Origin: Ignavibacteria bacterium
GTDB taxonomy: Bacteria > Bacteroidota > Ignavibacteria > Tepidaquicellales > OLB5
Length of the DNA: 64,000 bases
NCBI GenBank assembly: GCA_020852705.1
Contig: JADZAP010000009.1
Span: forward strand, 62,001-126,000
Direction: 5' to 3'
Within the stretch, counting starts at the first letter, position 1; every line of letters begins with the position of its first letter. Shown here piece by piece: positions 47,566-56,688 of this stretch. Position numbers and translations under genes: made by a program. A model generated the notes under the pieces. The model made no database searches, was not told the origin of the DNA, and worked only from the letters and a program-made list of their open reading frames with translations.

Positions 47566-49553
47566 AAAATCCGGCCGGAGAATCCAATTTTTTGCTTCGG
47601 CTTCAAATTAGTGTTTTCTTTCTTTTAACCGCTGTTCTTCCGCTTTTTATAACCAAACTTACATTTAGCCGCTCAGATCTTCCCAAAAGTACTGTATTAA
47701 TGATTTTAGGTGGTATATATATTCTTCTTACATTTTTAATTATTATTAAAAATGTTCACAAGTTAAATATAAAGTTGGTTTCATTAATTGATATTCCTGT
47801 AACATTATATTTTCTTTCAGTAATTATCTCATTTATATTTTCATTAAATAAATACAACAGCTTTTATGGTGCGTATGAACGCCATATTGGATTAGTAACC
47901 TATAGCTTTATTTTTCTGATTTACTTTTGTAATGCTGTTTTTAACGGGAATGAAAATTTTGTTCAACGTCTCTGTTTTACTATGGAGCTTACAGCAGTAA
48001 TAGTTGCTGTTTATGCACTTATTCAGCAGATAGGAACAGATCCTTTTTCAATTCAGCCTGCAAATGATACCCGCCCTGTGAGTACAATTGGCAATGCTGT
48101 TTTTGCCGGAGGGTTTCTTGCAATAGTACTGCCTGTCTCAGTATTTAATATTGCAGAGAAAAAGAATATTATTTTAAGATATATGTTTTCGGGATTAATT
48201 ATTGCAGGTATTCTTGTAACAAGAACTCGCTCCGCTTATACAGCTATTATAGCAGAAACAGCAGCAGGACTATTAATTTCAATGTTGATATTCAAAAACT
48301 CCGGCAGAAATAAATATTTATATTTTTTAATAACTATAACAGTATTGTCAATAATTTTTATTTATATTTTCCCCCACAATATGTTTTCTGAAAGGATACT
48401 TTCCTTATTTGCTCCGAACAATAATCCCAGATGGCTTATATGGAGAGATGCACTTGGTATAATTTATAAATATCCATTAACAGGAACAGGTTTGGGCAAC
48501 TTTCCAATAGCATTCAGTGAGTTTTATTCATATGAACTAAGATATTTTGATGTAATAAGATACATAGATAATGCTCATAATAATTACATTCAGATACTTT
48601 GTACTATGGGATTAATTGGCATAACTGGATTTTTTTCAATATTTACAGGTGCTTTTGTTTTATGCATAAAAAAAATAAGATCAACTTTGAGCGAAAAGAA
48701 AATTAAGTTATTTTATACAGCAATACTGCTTTCTTTAACAGGATATTTTTTTTATGGTTTAACAAATTTTGATGATATAACTATTTTATTTTACATTAAT
48801 GTCATTTTGATTCTGTTACGTAGTATGATTAAAGGAAAATCAATTGTAATAAAACCTGATTTTAAGAAAAATCTTACCGCAACGGTAATATTTATTCCAA
48901 TTTTAACTTTTAGTTTATATTATTCTTATGTATCTGCACTTCATTTAAGTTCTGATATGAATTTCCTTAAAGGAATGGAGTATTTTAACAATAATAATTT
49001 TAAAGAAGGTATTTCATTAGTTAATAAAGCAATTAATGATTGGCATCAAAATCCTGTTTACAGGTATTCAATTGCAATGGAAGTATATAAATTTGTCAGG
49101 CGTAATCCGGTTCTAGATGATAAAACCAGAGTGAACCTTCTAAGTCAGGCAGCTAATGAGGTGATAAAGGCAAAGAATAATCACACTAATCATAATGAAT
49201 GTGACGCACTTCTTTCGCTGATATATTTTGAAGAAGGCAGGCTTGATGATGCCGAAAAATTAAAATATGAACTGCTGAGAAATGATAAAGTAAATATTAG
49301 TTACCGAATAAATATTGCCTATTATTACGTTGGTACTATGCAGCTCCCAAAAGCTGCTGAACAGATTGAAGCAATAGATAAAATGGGTTTTCAGTCTGCG
49401 AATTTTTGGTTCCTAAAAGCATATTACTTTTACACTGTTAAAGATAATGATAAAAGCTTAAAGTTTATAGCAAAGGTGCTCCAAAGTGAACCCGGAAATA
49501 CAGATGCACTTAAATTAAAAAAAATAATAGAAATAAGTTTAATTAAAAAATAA
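47562..49553 (+). CDS. O-antigen ligase/polymerase-like membrane protein with C-terminal TPRs
   Basis: About 11-12 hydrophobic segments fill residues 10-460, with a large periplasmic loop containing PVSTIGNAVFAGGFL and later NPRWLIWRDALGIIYKYPLT, typical of the WaaL/Wzy (RfaL) family that joins or polymerises O-antigen. The C-terminal 200 residues are helical with TPR-like repeats (HLSSDMNFLKGMEYFNNNNF, then YYVGTMQLPKAAEQIEAID). TPR fusions are known in this family. The upstream LPS and GDP-mannose genes support a polysaccharide role; the exact reaction is not determined. Confidence 0.85.
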   Translation: MKNPAGESNFLLRLQISVFFLLTAVLPLFITKLTFSRSDLPKSTVLMILGGIYILLTFLIIIKNVHKLNIKLVSLIDIPVTLYFLSVIISFIFSLNKYNSFYGAYERHIGLVTYSFIFLIYFCNAVFNGNENFVQRLCFTMELTAVIVAVYALIQQIGTDPFSIQPANDTRPVSTIGNAVFAGGFLAIVLPVSVFNIAEKKNIILRYMFSGLIIAGILVTRTRSAYTAIIAETAAGLLISMLIFKNSGRNKYLYFLITITVLSIIFIYIFPHNMFSERILSLFAPNNNPRWLIWRDALGIIYKYPLTGTGLGNFPIAFSEFYSYELRYFDVIRYIDNAHNNYIQILCTMGLIGITGFFSIFTGAFVLCIKKIRSTLSEKKIKLFYTAILLSLTGYFFYGLTNFDDITILFYINVILILLRSMIKGKSIVIKPDFKKNLTATVIFIPILTFSLYYSYVSALHLSSDMNFLKGMEYFNNNNFKEGISLVNKAINDWHQNPVYRYSIAMEVYKFVRRNPVLDDKTRVNLLSQAANEVIKAKNNHTNHNECDALLSLIYFEEGRLDDAEKLKYELLRNDKVNISYRINIAYYYVGTMQLPKAAEQIEAIDKMGFQSANFWFLKAYYFYTVKDNDKSLKFIAKVLQSEPGNTDALKLKKIIEISLIKK

Positions 49554-49555
49554 AT

Positions 49556-49573
49556 CTGAAAGTATATTTTCAG
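49556..49573 (-). terminator. Weak terminator for RNase P RNA
   Basis: Stem CTGAAA / TTTCAG (6 bp), loop of six bases, followed on the minus strand by ATTTATTTTTT. It lies just beyond the 3' end of rnpB and before the O-antigen ligase stop. Confidence 0.4.
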
Positions 49574-49590
49574 GAAATTAAAAACAATTA

Positions 49591-49980
49591 AAGGAAAGCT
49601 CATAAGCCGGATTCTGTTAATAAAATACTTTATGTATTTTACCTGCAGCCATTTATCTATGCAGCCTACCCTGTATCACACTGCCAAAGGCAGATTCAAG
49701 CGGGCAGCCTGATGGTGATACTATACACGGCTTTGCACTCATGTGTGGTTTATCTTGCAGCTCATATTGCTATGAGCACGGTGGTCTCTTACACCGCCTT
49801 TTCACCTTTACCTGCAATAAACCTGAAAGAAAATTACAGGAAGTTTATTTTCTGTGATACTATCAGTTACAACGGGTTTGCCCTGCTGTACCCGCGTTTT
49901 CACACGGCACATTGCCCTGGAGTGTCCGGACTTTCCTCTTGTAAGCCAAATGCTTAAAGCGGCTGCAAGAGCTTTCCTTT
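49591..49980 (-). ncRNA. rnpB: RNase P RNA (class A)
   Basis: Catalytic RNA that cuts the 5' leader of pre-tRNAs. On the minus strand the P4 element GAGGAAAGTCCGGAC is clear (49924-49938) and the conserved 3' element AACAGAATCCGGCTTAT is at 49603-49619. The P1 stem GGAAAGCTC (49969-49977, minus sense) pairs with GAGCTTTCC (49593-49601), setting the ends at about 49591 and 49980, some 390 nt, the usual size. No protein gene overlaps it; the open frames here are chance. Confidence 0.97.
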
Positions 49981-50133
49981 TATTAAATTTTATTTTCCGT
50001 TACAATTTCTCAAATCAACACGTTTTGCAAAATTGATTAATTAAATAATTTGAGATTTTGTATCTAATAATATTTAACACAAAGATAACTATTATAAATT
50101 CCTAATGTGAGCTATAAATTTAAAGGATTCTGA

Positions 50134-50562
50134 TTAAATCTGTGCTTTTTTATTATCAATTCCCATATTTGCAAGCTTATCTGCTTCTTTGTTTAATTTT
50201 CGTTCTATATGTGTAATTTTATAAGGAAGATTAAGTGTGTTTATTTCTTTTTGTGCTTTTTCAAAAAGCGGTTTTAATCCTGCATCTTTAACTTTGTATT
50301 CAAGGTTCATCTGCTTTACCATTAACTGACTATCTGCAAAAAATTCAATAAAGTTTATTCCTTGTTTTTGTTTTAGCCCATTAATTAGCTCAATACTTTT
50401 AATTAATGCACGGTATTCAGCTTGATTATTTGTTAAGGTACCGGTGTATTCATTCCAGCTTTTCAGTTTTGTACCGTTTTCATCAAAGATAATAATACCT
50501 ATACCGCTTTCACCGGGGTTTGAGCGTGAAGCACCATCTGTATAAACTTTAACTCTTGACAA
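50134..50562 (-). CDS. Ribonuclease HI family protein
   Basis: Degrades RNA in RNA-DNA hybrids. The carboxylate tetrad is visible: Asp9 in VYTDGASRSNPG, Glu49 in NNQAEYRAL, Asp77 in FFADSQLMV, and Asp128 in LNKEADKLANMG. The 142 residues fit the short bacterial type. TTG start at 50562. It is 7 bp after a coiled-coil zinc-ribbon gene, the same pair seen in many bacteria. Confidence 0.93.
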   Translation of the reverse strand: MSRVKVYTDGASRSNPGESGIGIIIFDENGTKLKSWNEYTGTLTNNQAEYRALIKSIELINGLKQKQGINFIEFFADSQLMVKQMNLEYKVKDAGLKPLFEKAQKEINTLNLPYKITHIERKLNKEADKLANMGIDNKKAQI

Positions 50563-50569
50563 GTTTTAT

Positions 50570-51301
50570 TTATGCAGTTATTAGTTCTTCAGCTATTAAA
50601 ATCCTTCCGCATGATTCACATGTAAATATCTTATCAGCAGTACGTATTTCAATAGCTTTTTGGGGTGGAATTGAACTGTAGCATCCAAGACAAGAACCTT
50701 TCCTAACAACTGCAACTGCTTCCCCGAATTTTACATTTGCAATTCTATTATAATGTGCAATATCTTCCGGTTCTATTTTTTTTAAAAGATCATCTTTTTG
50801 TGTCTGAAGTTCTTTTTCTTCTTCACCTGTTTGTGTTGTAAGATCTTCAAGTTCTTTTAAATTCTGATTAAGTTCAACATTTACTTCTTCAAGCTGTCCG
50901 GCTATTAATTTCAGTTCATTATCAATTGTATTTTTTCTATCCGTGTTATCTTCCAATGCAGATTTTTCGTTTTCCTTGATCTTAGTCGAAGCATCTTCAA
51001 TTTCTTTTGCCAATGCATTGTACTCTTTATTTGATTTAACTGAACCTGAGCGAAGCAAATTATCATTCTTTTCAATTTTTTTAAGAAGCTCATCATTTTC
51101 TGCCTGTACTTTGTTTTCAATAGAATTGATTTCATCTAGCTCACCTCTAAGCTCATTTGTTCGTTCATCAAGTTGATTCTTTTCAGAGCTTAAGTCTTCA
51201 ATTTTTGCCGGTATATCACCTCTCAGACTAATTAGCTCATTAAGCTCATTATCAATTTTATTCAGATTGTAAAGCAGTAATATTCTTTCTTTCATACTCA
51301 T
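50570..51301 (-). CDS. C4-type zinc ribbon coiled-coil protein (CT398/DUF164-like)
   Basis: A long coiled coil (about residues 5-185, heptad-rich with many Glu/Lys) followed by a zinc ribbon with CxxC pairs (CLGCYSS and CESCGR) near the C-terminus. This fits the conserved DUF164/CT398 family, whose role is unclear but has been linked to secretion or division in some bacteria. ATG at 51301. Operon with RNase HI downstream. Confidence 0.9.
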   Translation of the reverse strand: MSMKERILLLYNLNKIDNELNELISLRGDIPAKIEDLSSEKNQLDERTNELRGELDEINSIENKVQAENDELLKKIEKNDNLLRSGSVKSNKEYNALAKEIEDASTKIKENEKSALEDNTDRKNTIDNELKLIAGQLEEVNVELNQNLKELEDLTTQTGEEEKELQTQKDDLLKKIEPEDIAHYNRIANVKFGEAVAVVRKGSCLGCYSSIPPQKAIEIRTADKIFTCESCGRILIAEELITA

Positions 51302-51377
51302 AAAATATACCTGTGATTATTTATTTAATAATTTAATTTTTTTGTTTTTAATTGATTAATTATAATATTTTAACCTT

Positions 51378-52019
51378 TTATATTATTGATAAGGCAAAAT
51401 TATTTTTAATTCTTCTTAATACAAGGGTTTTCATTCTGTGAGGTGTAATCTCAAAATCACGCTTTCGGCTTTCATCTATAAATATTCGTTGTACTTTTTT
51501 ATCAATCATTTTTGCATTAAGCAAATTGATATTTATGCGGGTATTTAGCTTCTTTAAAACAACACTTAACTTTATGGGCTTTTTAAGTTCAGCCATTACT
51601 CTATGTGTTTTAGTTTGTGTATCTTTTACTATAATCTGATAAATCTCACAGGCAGGTTCTTCATAGGGATGATATTTGTATATTGTATCAATAATTTTTT
51701 CAATGTTTTGCTCTTCGCATATCATTTCAAGCCTTGCTTCTTCTGTTTTCTGAAGTATGCCTTTTTTACCTATGGCCGGGTTTGACCTTGCAGAACCTTT
51801 AAATGTTCCTACCCCAGTTGTTCTGAATGAACAAAGTGTGTAGTTTCCAATTCTGCCTGCTCCGCTATTACCCATTTTATAAATTAATGTATCTGATATT
51901 TTTAAGGGAACAAATACAACTATTTTAAATTTTTTTGTAAAAAGCGGTGTAACAAAATTAATGCTTTTTATATTTTTTTTACCGAATAATTTTTCAGCTG
52001 TAGTTGCTGCGTTTTTCAA
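51378..52019 (-). CDS. NIF3-like remnant: inserted CutA1-like domain with linkers, both catalytic lobes missing
   Basis: The middle resembles the YqfO/NIF3 insert: KIVVFVPLKISDTLIYKMGN, GRIGNYTLCSF, GTFKGSARSNPAIGK, then YKYHPYEEPACEIYQI. A normal NIF3 has an N-terminal lobe with HH metal ligands and a second lobe after the insert; here only a linker precedes it and the C-terminal 75 residues are diverged, without the GHxxSE metal motif. The start is TTG at 52019 and the frame closes 12 bp upstream, so no lobe is hidden in-frame. Its position beside the DUF164 gene matches where full NIF3 commonly sits. It may be a functional small protein or a decaying gene. Confidence 0.65.
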   Translation of the reverse strand: MKNAATTAEKLFGKKNIKSINFVTPLFTKKFKIVVFVPLKISDTLIYKMGNSGAGRIGNYTLCSFRTTGVGTFKGSARSNPAIGKKGILQKTEEARLEMICEEQNIEKIIDTIYKYHPYEEPACEIYQIIVKDTQTKTHRVMAELKKPIKLSVVLKKLNTRININLLNAKMIDKKVQRIFIDESRKRDFEITPHRMKTLVLRRIKNNFALSII

Positions 52020-52058
52020 AATTAAACTTTAATTCCTGATGTTATGATACTTATGTAT

Positions 52059-52092
52059 AAAAAAAATGTCCCGCTTAAAAAGTTCGGGACAT
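52059..52092 (-). terminator. Terminator-like hairpin on the minus strand, upstream of the NIF3 remnant
   Basis: Stem ATGTCCCG (52066-52073) / CGGGACAT (52085-52092) with a T8 tract on the minus strand (A-run 52059-52066). It lies 40 bp before the start of the minus-strand NIF3-like gene, where a terminator is not expected unless there is a leader RNA or attenuation. Confidence 0.75.
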
Positions 52093-52310
52093 GTTAAAAT
52101 CTGTGATAAAATTGTGCCTTTAGTTTATATGATATATTAAATCTTGATGAATTATTTTTCATTTCAATACAAAAATAGTTTTTGTATGCCTTAAATTCAA
52201 TGTAAAAATATAATGTTACAATATTCATCATGAAAATTTATACAATTCAGCAATTAATGAGAACAAAATCCATTAATAAATGGTTAATGATATAAAGGGA
52301 ATATTAAAAT

Positions 52311-52718
52311 ATGGACTCATTTAAAGAAATATTTGAAAATACTAAAACTATTGCAGTAATTGGAGCAAAAAAAGATGAGAGGGAATATGCATATAAAGTA
52401 CCTATTTATATGCAGCAGCATTATTACAGAATTATCCCGGTAAATCCAAAATTAGAAGGCACAGATTTATTTAATGAACCTGTTTCTGATAGGGTTGACC
52501 ATGTTATTGACCCGGTTGATATGGTATTAATTTTCCGAAGGAGTGAGTTTCTTGATGAGCATGCACTTGAAATACTGCGAATGCAGCCAATACCAAAATA
52601 TGTCTGGTTTCAGCTTGGTATTTATAATGATAATGCAGCTAAGCTGCTGAACGAAAAAGGCATTCAGGTTATTCAGAACAGATGCATAATGGTTGAGCAT
52701 TCAGGTATATTTCACTGA
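52311..52718 (+). CDS. CoA-binding domain protein (YccU family)
   Basis: Small Rossmann-fold protein: KTIAVIGAKKDEREYAYKVP, YRIIPVNPKLEGTDLF, then YVWFQLGIYNDNAAKL and the conserved C-terminal NRCIMVEH with its Cys. The 135 residues fit YccU. It binds CoA or nucleotides; its role is unclear. An AAGGGA-like RBS precedes the ATG. Confidence 0.9.
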   Translation: MDSFKEIFENTKTIAVIGAKKDEREYAYKVPIYMQQHYYRIIPVNPKLEGTDLFNEPVSDRVDHVIDPVDMVLIFRRSEFLDEHALEILRMQPIPKYVWFQLGIYNDNAAKLLNEKGIQVIQNRCIMVEHSGIFH

Positions 52719-52720
52719 AA

Positions 52721-53185
52721 TTATTCCTCCGCTTGTTTTTTTGGTTTTGTCCTTGAAACCACATCAGCATTTGTAAGTGTTGTTTCTTTAAATGAGAAGT
52801 AATATTCATTTGTTTTAAAATCCACATACTTTTGCAGTATATAGTTTTTTACATTACCGCTTTTTTCAAATGAAACAAGCCATGTGCTCGGTGTAATTTC
52901 AATTACTGCTGCACCGTTATAGCTTGCACCCATTTTATATATCTCATTTTCCAGAAATGCAGCAAGATCATCGTCATCACTGTCATCCAGAAAATCCACT
53001 TGAATTGATGATGAGAATTTTTCTTCGGGGGTAAGATTGGTATCTGCAGGGTTATCACTTTCATCATTTTGGTTCTGGTTCTGTACTTTCTGCTGATTCT
53101 GCTGCTGTTGGGAATTATTTTCTTCTTTTGAGCAGCCAAATATAAAAAATGATGCAGCAAAAAATGTTAAAATTAAATATTTCAT
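52721..53185 (-). CDS. Hypothetical lipoprotein
   Basis: Lipoprotein signal with lipobox FIFGC (Cys18), then a Gln/Asn-rich stretch (NNSQQQQNQQKVQNQNQND) and a beta-rich C-terminal domain of about 90 residues (IQVDFLDDSDDDDLAAFLEN). No family recognised. It ends 2 bp after the convergent CoA-binding gene. Confidence 0.7.
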   Translation of the reverse strand: MKYLILTFFAASFFIFGCSKEENNSQQQQNQQKVQNQNQNDESDNPADTNLTPEEKFSSSIQVDFLDDSDDDDLAAFLENEIYKMGASYNGAAVIEITPSTWLVSFEKSGNVKNYILQKYVDFKTNEYYFSFKETTLTNADVVSRTKPKKQAEE

Positions 53186-53226
53186 AAAATTAATTTTTAC
53201 TTCTAAATAATATAATTAAATTGAAT

Positions 53227-53253
53227 TAAAAACCCACGGTTAAATACGTGGGT
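53227..53253 (-). terminator. Terminator of the serine palmitoyltransferase gene
   Basis: Stem ACCCACG (53232-53238) / CGTGGGT (53247-53253) with a T-tract on the minus strand, about 37 bp after the stop of the gene at 53290. Confidence 0.75.
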
Positions 53254-53289
53254 ACTGTAAAAAATAATAGTTCTAAAATCTAAAACAGG

Positions 53290-54486
53290 TTATTTAATAA
53301 TTCCAAGCTCCCTGCCAATTTCACCAAACAGCTCTAATATTCTGTCAAGGTGTTCTTTTTCGTGAGTTGTCATATAAGATGTGCGAAGCATAGCCATTCC
53401 AAGCGGAACCCCAGGTGAAATAAACGCATTGGTAAAAACCCCGGCATCAAATAATTTACGCCAGAAAATAAATGTTGGTGTATCTTCACCTATAATTACC
53501 GGAACAATACCGGTTTGCCCTTCAATTATCCTGTAGCCCATTTCTTTAAATCCTTTTCGCATATAATCAGCATTTTTAATAAGGTTGTTAACTCTTTCAG
53601 GTTCTTCTTCAAGAATTTCCAGTGCTGCCATTGCAGCTGCAACACTTGCGGGAGTTGGAGATGCACTAAAAATCAATGCAGGGGCATGATGCTTAATGTA
53701 GTTTAAAACTCTTTCACTGCCCGCAACAAAACCGCCAAGCGAAGCAAATGTTTTTGAAAATGTACCCATTGTTAAATCAACTTTATCCATAAGGCCAAAG
53801 TGCGAGCCGGTTCCTCTGCCGCCTTTGCCTATAACTCCAACTGAATGAGCATCATCAATTAAAAGTTTTGCTCCAAATTCCTGAGCAAGCTCTACCATTC
53901 TTGGCAAATGAACAATTTCTCCCGTTGTTGAAAATACACCGTCTGAAACTATTAATATACCTTTATCTTTTGGAATTCTTTTTAAAACTGCCTCAAGGTC
54001 ATCCATATTGTTATGCTTATAACGCTTAAATTCTGCAAAAGCACCCTTAGCCATTAGATTTGCCGCAACTATACATGCATGGTTATCTTTATCAGAAACA
54101 ATATACTCGCCTTTTTGAACGATTGTTGGAATAATACCCTGAGCAGTTTGATAACCTGTTGAAAATAGAAGTACAGCTTCAGTTTCAAAATACTTAGCCA
54201 TGCGCTTTTCTAATTCAACATGCAGGTCAAGTGTTCCTGTTAAATATCTTGACCCGCTGCAGCCCGTTCCGTATTTTTCAATTGCCCTTATTGCAGCTTC
54301 TTTTACTCTTGGATGGGCTGTTAAACCAAGGTAATTGTTAGAGCCCGCCATAATCATTTTTTTACCTTCAATCTGTACAACCGGTCCTTCGTTTTCCTCG
54401 ATTGGTCTGAAATAGGGATACAATCCTGATTTCTTTACATCATCTGCGCGGGTAAACTCATAACATTTCTGAAATATATCTGCCAC
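53290..54486 (-). CDS. Serine palmitoyltransferase-like alpha-oxoamine synthase
   Basis: PLP enzyme that condenses an amino acid with an acyl-CoA. PLP lysine Lys245 in [13 protein letters not shown], with DGVFSTTGE and [10 protein letters not shown] before it. The opening [15 protein letters not shown] and the GSNNYLGLT / [12 protein letters not shown] pattern match Bacteroidota serine palmitoyltransferases (first step of sphingolipid synthesis) more than BioF or Kbl. Length 398. GTG start preceded by GGAG. The divergent SDR gene downstream may reduce its product. Confidence 0.87.
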   Translation of the reverse strand: MADIFQKCYEFTRADDVKKSGLYPYFRPIEENEGPVVQIEGKKMIMAGSNNYLGLTAHPRVKEAAIRAIEKYGTGCSGSRYLTGTLDLHVELEKRMAKYFETEAVLLFSTGYQTAQGIIPTIVQKGEYIVSDKDNHACIVAANLMAKGAFAEFKRYKHNNMDDLEAVLKRIPKDKGILIVSDGVFSTTGEIVHLPRMVELAQEFGAKLLIDDAHSVGVIGKGGRGTGSHFGLMDKVDLTMGTFSKTFASLGGFVAGSERVLNYIKHHAPALIFSASPTPASVAAAMAALEILEEEPERVNNLIKNADYMRKGFKEMGYRIIEGQTGIVPVIIGEDTPTFIFWRKLFDAGVFTNAFISPGVPLGMAMLRTSYMTTHEKEHLDRILELFGEIGRELGIIK

Positions 54487-54756
54487 TTAAAAAGTGCTCC
54501 TTTGGCATTATTAATGCCGTAATAAATTGAATTTTCGCTTTTTATTGAATATGTTTGAAAGCAATTTACTCTATTTATGAAATTATAACAAGGATAAACA
54601 GATTATTAACTCAAAAGGCAATTATTAATATTTTTGTTAATTTAATAATCTGTTTTCCTAAGCATAGCTTTGATAATATGATTAGCTTACCAATGCAATT
54701 TTATTTAAAATTCAAAGAAATTGCACAATTAGAAAGATATTAGACTTTAAAAAATT

Positions 54757-55743
54757 ATGGCTAAAGTTTTTATAACAGGCGGAACCGGATTTATAGGTTC
54801 TCATTTAATTGACGAGCTTTTAAAAAAGAATTACGAAATAAAAGCTCTTGTACGAAAAAAAAGTAATACAAAATGGCTTAAAGGAAAACCTGTTGAATAT
54901 ATTGAAGGTGATCTGTTTACCGAAGATGTACTTAAAAAAGCAATAAGCAATGTTGAATATATTTACCATGTTGGCGGTGTAACCTTTGCCAAAAAAAAAG
55001 AAGAGTTCTACCGTGGAAATGTTGATGTTACAAAGAGTCTGCTTGAAGCATGCGTTAAATATAATGAGGGAATTAAAAAATTTATACATATAAGTTCGCA
55101 GGCAGCAGTTGGTCCTTCCTTTGACGGCAAGCCGATAGATGAAACAAGAGCTTACCACCCGTTAACTGCTTACGGTAAAAGCAAAGTTGAAGCTGAAAAA
55201 CTTGTTAAAAGTTTTTTTGATAAACTAAACTGTACTATAGTTAGACCTCCGGCTGTTTACGGACCTCGTGATTATGCTATTTATGAATATTTTAAATCAA
55301 TGAGCCGGGGGCTGCAGCCATTGATAGGGTTTGATAACAAACTTGTTAGCTTAATTCATGTTAAAGATCTTGTTGGGGGTTTTATACTTGCTGGCGAAGC
55401 CGATATTGCGAACTCAAATATTTATTTTATTTCTTCAGAGCAATTTTACAATTGGCGTGATATTGGTGATTTAACAAAAAAACTTTTGGGAAGAAAGACC
55501 GTAAAAGTTGTAATTCCGCATTTTGCCGTAAAAACTACTGCATTCTTTTCTCAGGTGTTTGGTTTCTTTTCACCAAAACCCGTTGTATTGAATATTGAAA
55601 AATCTAGAGAGCTTACTCAAAGATACTGGATTTGCTCAATTGAAAAAGCAAAACGCGAGCTTGGATTTAAGGAATCCCTTACACTTGAAGAAGGTTTTCG
55701 CGATACAATCAATTGGTATAGAAAAGAAGGATGGATAAAGTAG
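54757..55743 (+). CDS. NAD-dependent epimerase/dehydratase (extended SDR)
   Basis: Extended SDR: Gly motif GGTGFIGSH at residues 8-16, active-site YGKSK within TAYGKSKVEAEK, and C-terminal substrate region. The 328 residues fit UDP-sugar epimerases, dihydroflavonol reductases and the ketosphinganine/ceramide reductase (CerR) branch. The divergent placement next to a serine palmitoyltransferase suggests a lipid-reductase role; this is inference. Confidence 0.85.
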   Translation: MAKVFITGGTGFIGSHLIDELLKKNYEIKALVRKKSNTKWLKGKPVEYIEGDLFTEDVLKKAISNVEYIYHVGGVTFAKKKEEFYRGNVDVTKSLLEACVKYNEGIKKFIHISSQAAVGPSFDGKPIDETRAYHPLTAYGKSKVEAEKLVKSFFDKLNCTIVRPPAVYGPRDYAIYEYFKSMSRGLQPLIGFDNKLVSLIHVKDLVGGFILAGEADIANSNIYFISSEQFYNWRDIGDLTKKLLGRKTVKVVIPHFAVKTTAFFSQVFGFFSPKPVVLNIEKSRELTQRYWICSIEKAKRELGFKESLTLEEGFRDTINWYRKEGWIK

Positions 55744-55853
55744 AATACGCAATCCTTTAAAACTTACAAATTTAGTTCAATAAGCTATTGTAGTTCCTTA
55801 ACTTAATTGAATCCTAAGAAAGATTAGCTGCCTTTTTACTACTACCTTTTCAA

Positions 55854-55884
55854 TTGACTAAGTAGCAATTTTTCGCTATTTTTG
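55854..55884 (+). promoter_or_regulatory. Promoter of rplY
   Basis: TTGAC (55854-55858), 18 bp, TATTTTTG (55877-55884): strong Bacteroidota-type promoter, 47 bp before the rplY ATG. Confidence 0.7.
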
Positions 55885-55931
55885 TAGTTTGTAATAATTC
55901 CGCAAAAACAATTTAATTTAAAGGTTATATA

Positions 55932-56588
55932 ATGGCTACTATGAATTTATCTGCTCAGAAAAGAGAAGATCTGGGCAATTCCACTACAAAAAATGCACGA
56001 AAAAAAGGTGTGATACCCGGCGTTTTTTACTTCAAAAATGCTCCGGCTGTTGCTATTAGCGTTAAGGAAACTGCTCTAAATCCGTTTGTTTACACTTCTG
56101 AAGTTAGGATTATAAATTTACAGATTGAAGGTGCTGAAAAATCTCAAAATTGCATTTTAAAAGATATTCAATTTGATCCCGTAAGCGATAAACCTATACA
56201 TTTTGATCTCTTAGGGATTTCTGAAAACGAAACTATTAAAGTTGAAATACCTCTAAAGTTAGTTGGTTCACCTGTTGGCGTAAGAGATGGCGGAGTTATT
56301 CAGCATACATTGCACTCAATTGAAGTTGAGTGCTTGCCGGCAAATATTCCTTCACACATTGATGTAGAAATAAGTGCACTTGCAATTGGTGATGCAGTTC
56401 ATGTAGGTGACATTAAAATTGATAATGTGGAAATTCACGGCATTCCAACTGCAACTATAGTTGCTGTTGTACCCCCTGCAATTGAAAAGGTTGAAACTCC
56501 AGCTGCAGAAGGTGAAGAAACTGCCGAAACAGCCGAGCCCGAAGTTATTGCTAAAGGCAAGAAAGATGAAGAAGCAGAAGAGAAGTAA
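55932..56588 (+). CDS. rplY: 50S ribosomal protein L25 (CTC/TL5 form)
   Basis: Binds 5S rRNA in the large subunit. The N-terminal L25 domain begins LSAQKREDLGNSTTKNARKK and continues VIPGVFYFKNAPAV; the C-terminal TL5/CTC beta domain spans about 100-185, followed by an Ala/Glu-rich tail (EETAETAEPE). The 218 residues are the long form. pth follows on the same strand, a common pairing. Confidence 0.95.
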   Translation: MATMNLSAQKREDLGNSTTKNARKKGVIPGVFYFKNAPAVAISVKETALNPFVYTSEVRIINLQIEGAEKSQNCILKDIQFDPVSDKPIHFDLLGISENETIKVEIPLKLVGSPVGVRDGGVIQHTLHSIEVECLPANIPSHIDVEISALAIGDAVHVGDIKIDNVEIHGIPTATIVAVVPPAIEKVETPAAEGEETAETAEPEVIAKGKKDEEAEEK

Positions 56589-56648
56589 CTCTTTTGCTGA
56601 ACAATTAATAATTAACATTGAAAAATTTTTAATTTATCAGTGATAATT

Positions 56649-56677
56649 GCAGATTGAAAACTGCAGATTGAAAATTG
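56649..56677. repeat. 14 bp direct repeat in the rplY-pth gap
   Basis: GCAGATTGAAAACT and GCAGATTGAAAATT stand in tandem (56649-56662, 56663-56676) just before the pth start. Possibly a slipped duplication; no function seen. Confidence 0.5.
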
Positions 56678-56688
56678 CTATTTGAATT

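Noticed and set aside
49712-49957. 81-residue open frame on the plus strand
   Set aside because: It lies entirely within the RNase P RNA gene.
54555-54743. 62-residue open frame between the serine palmitoyltransferase gene and the SDR gene
   Set aside because: TTG start without RBS, ordinary AT-rich composition and no domain; likely a chance frame in the divergent promoter region.
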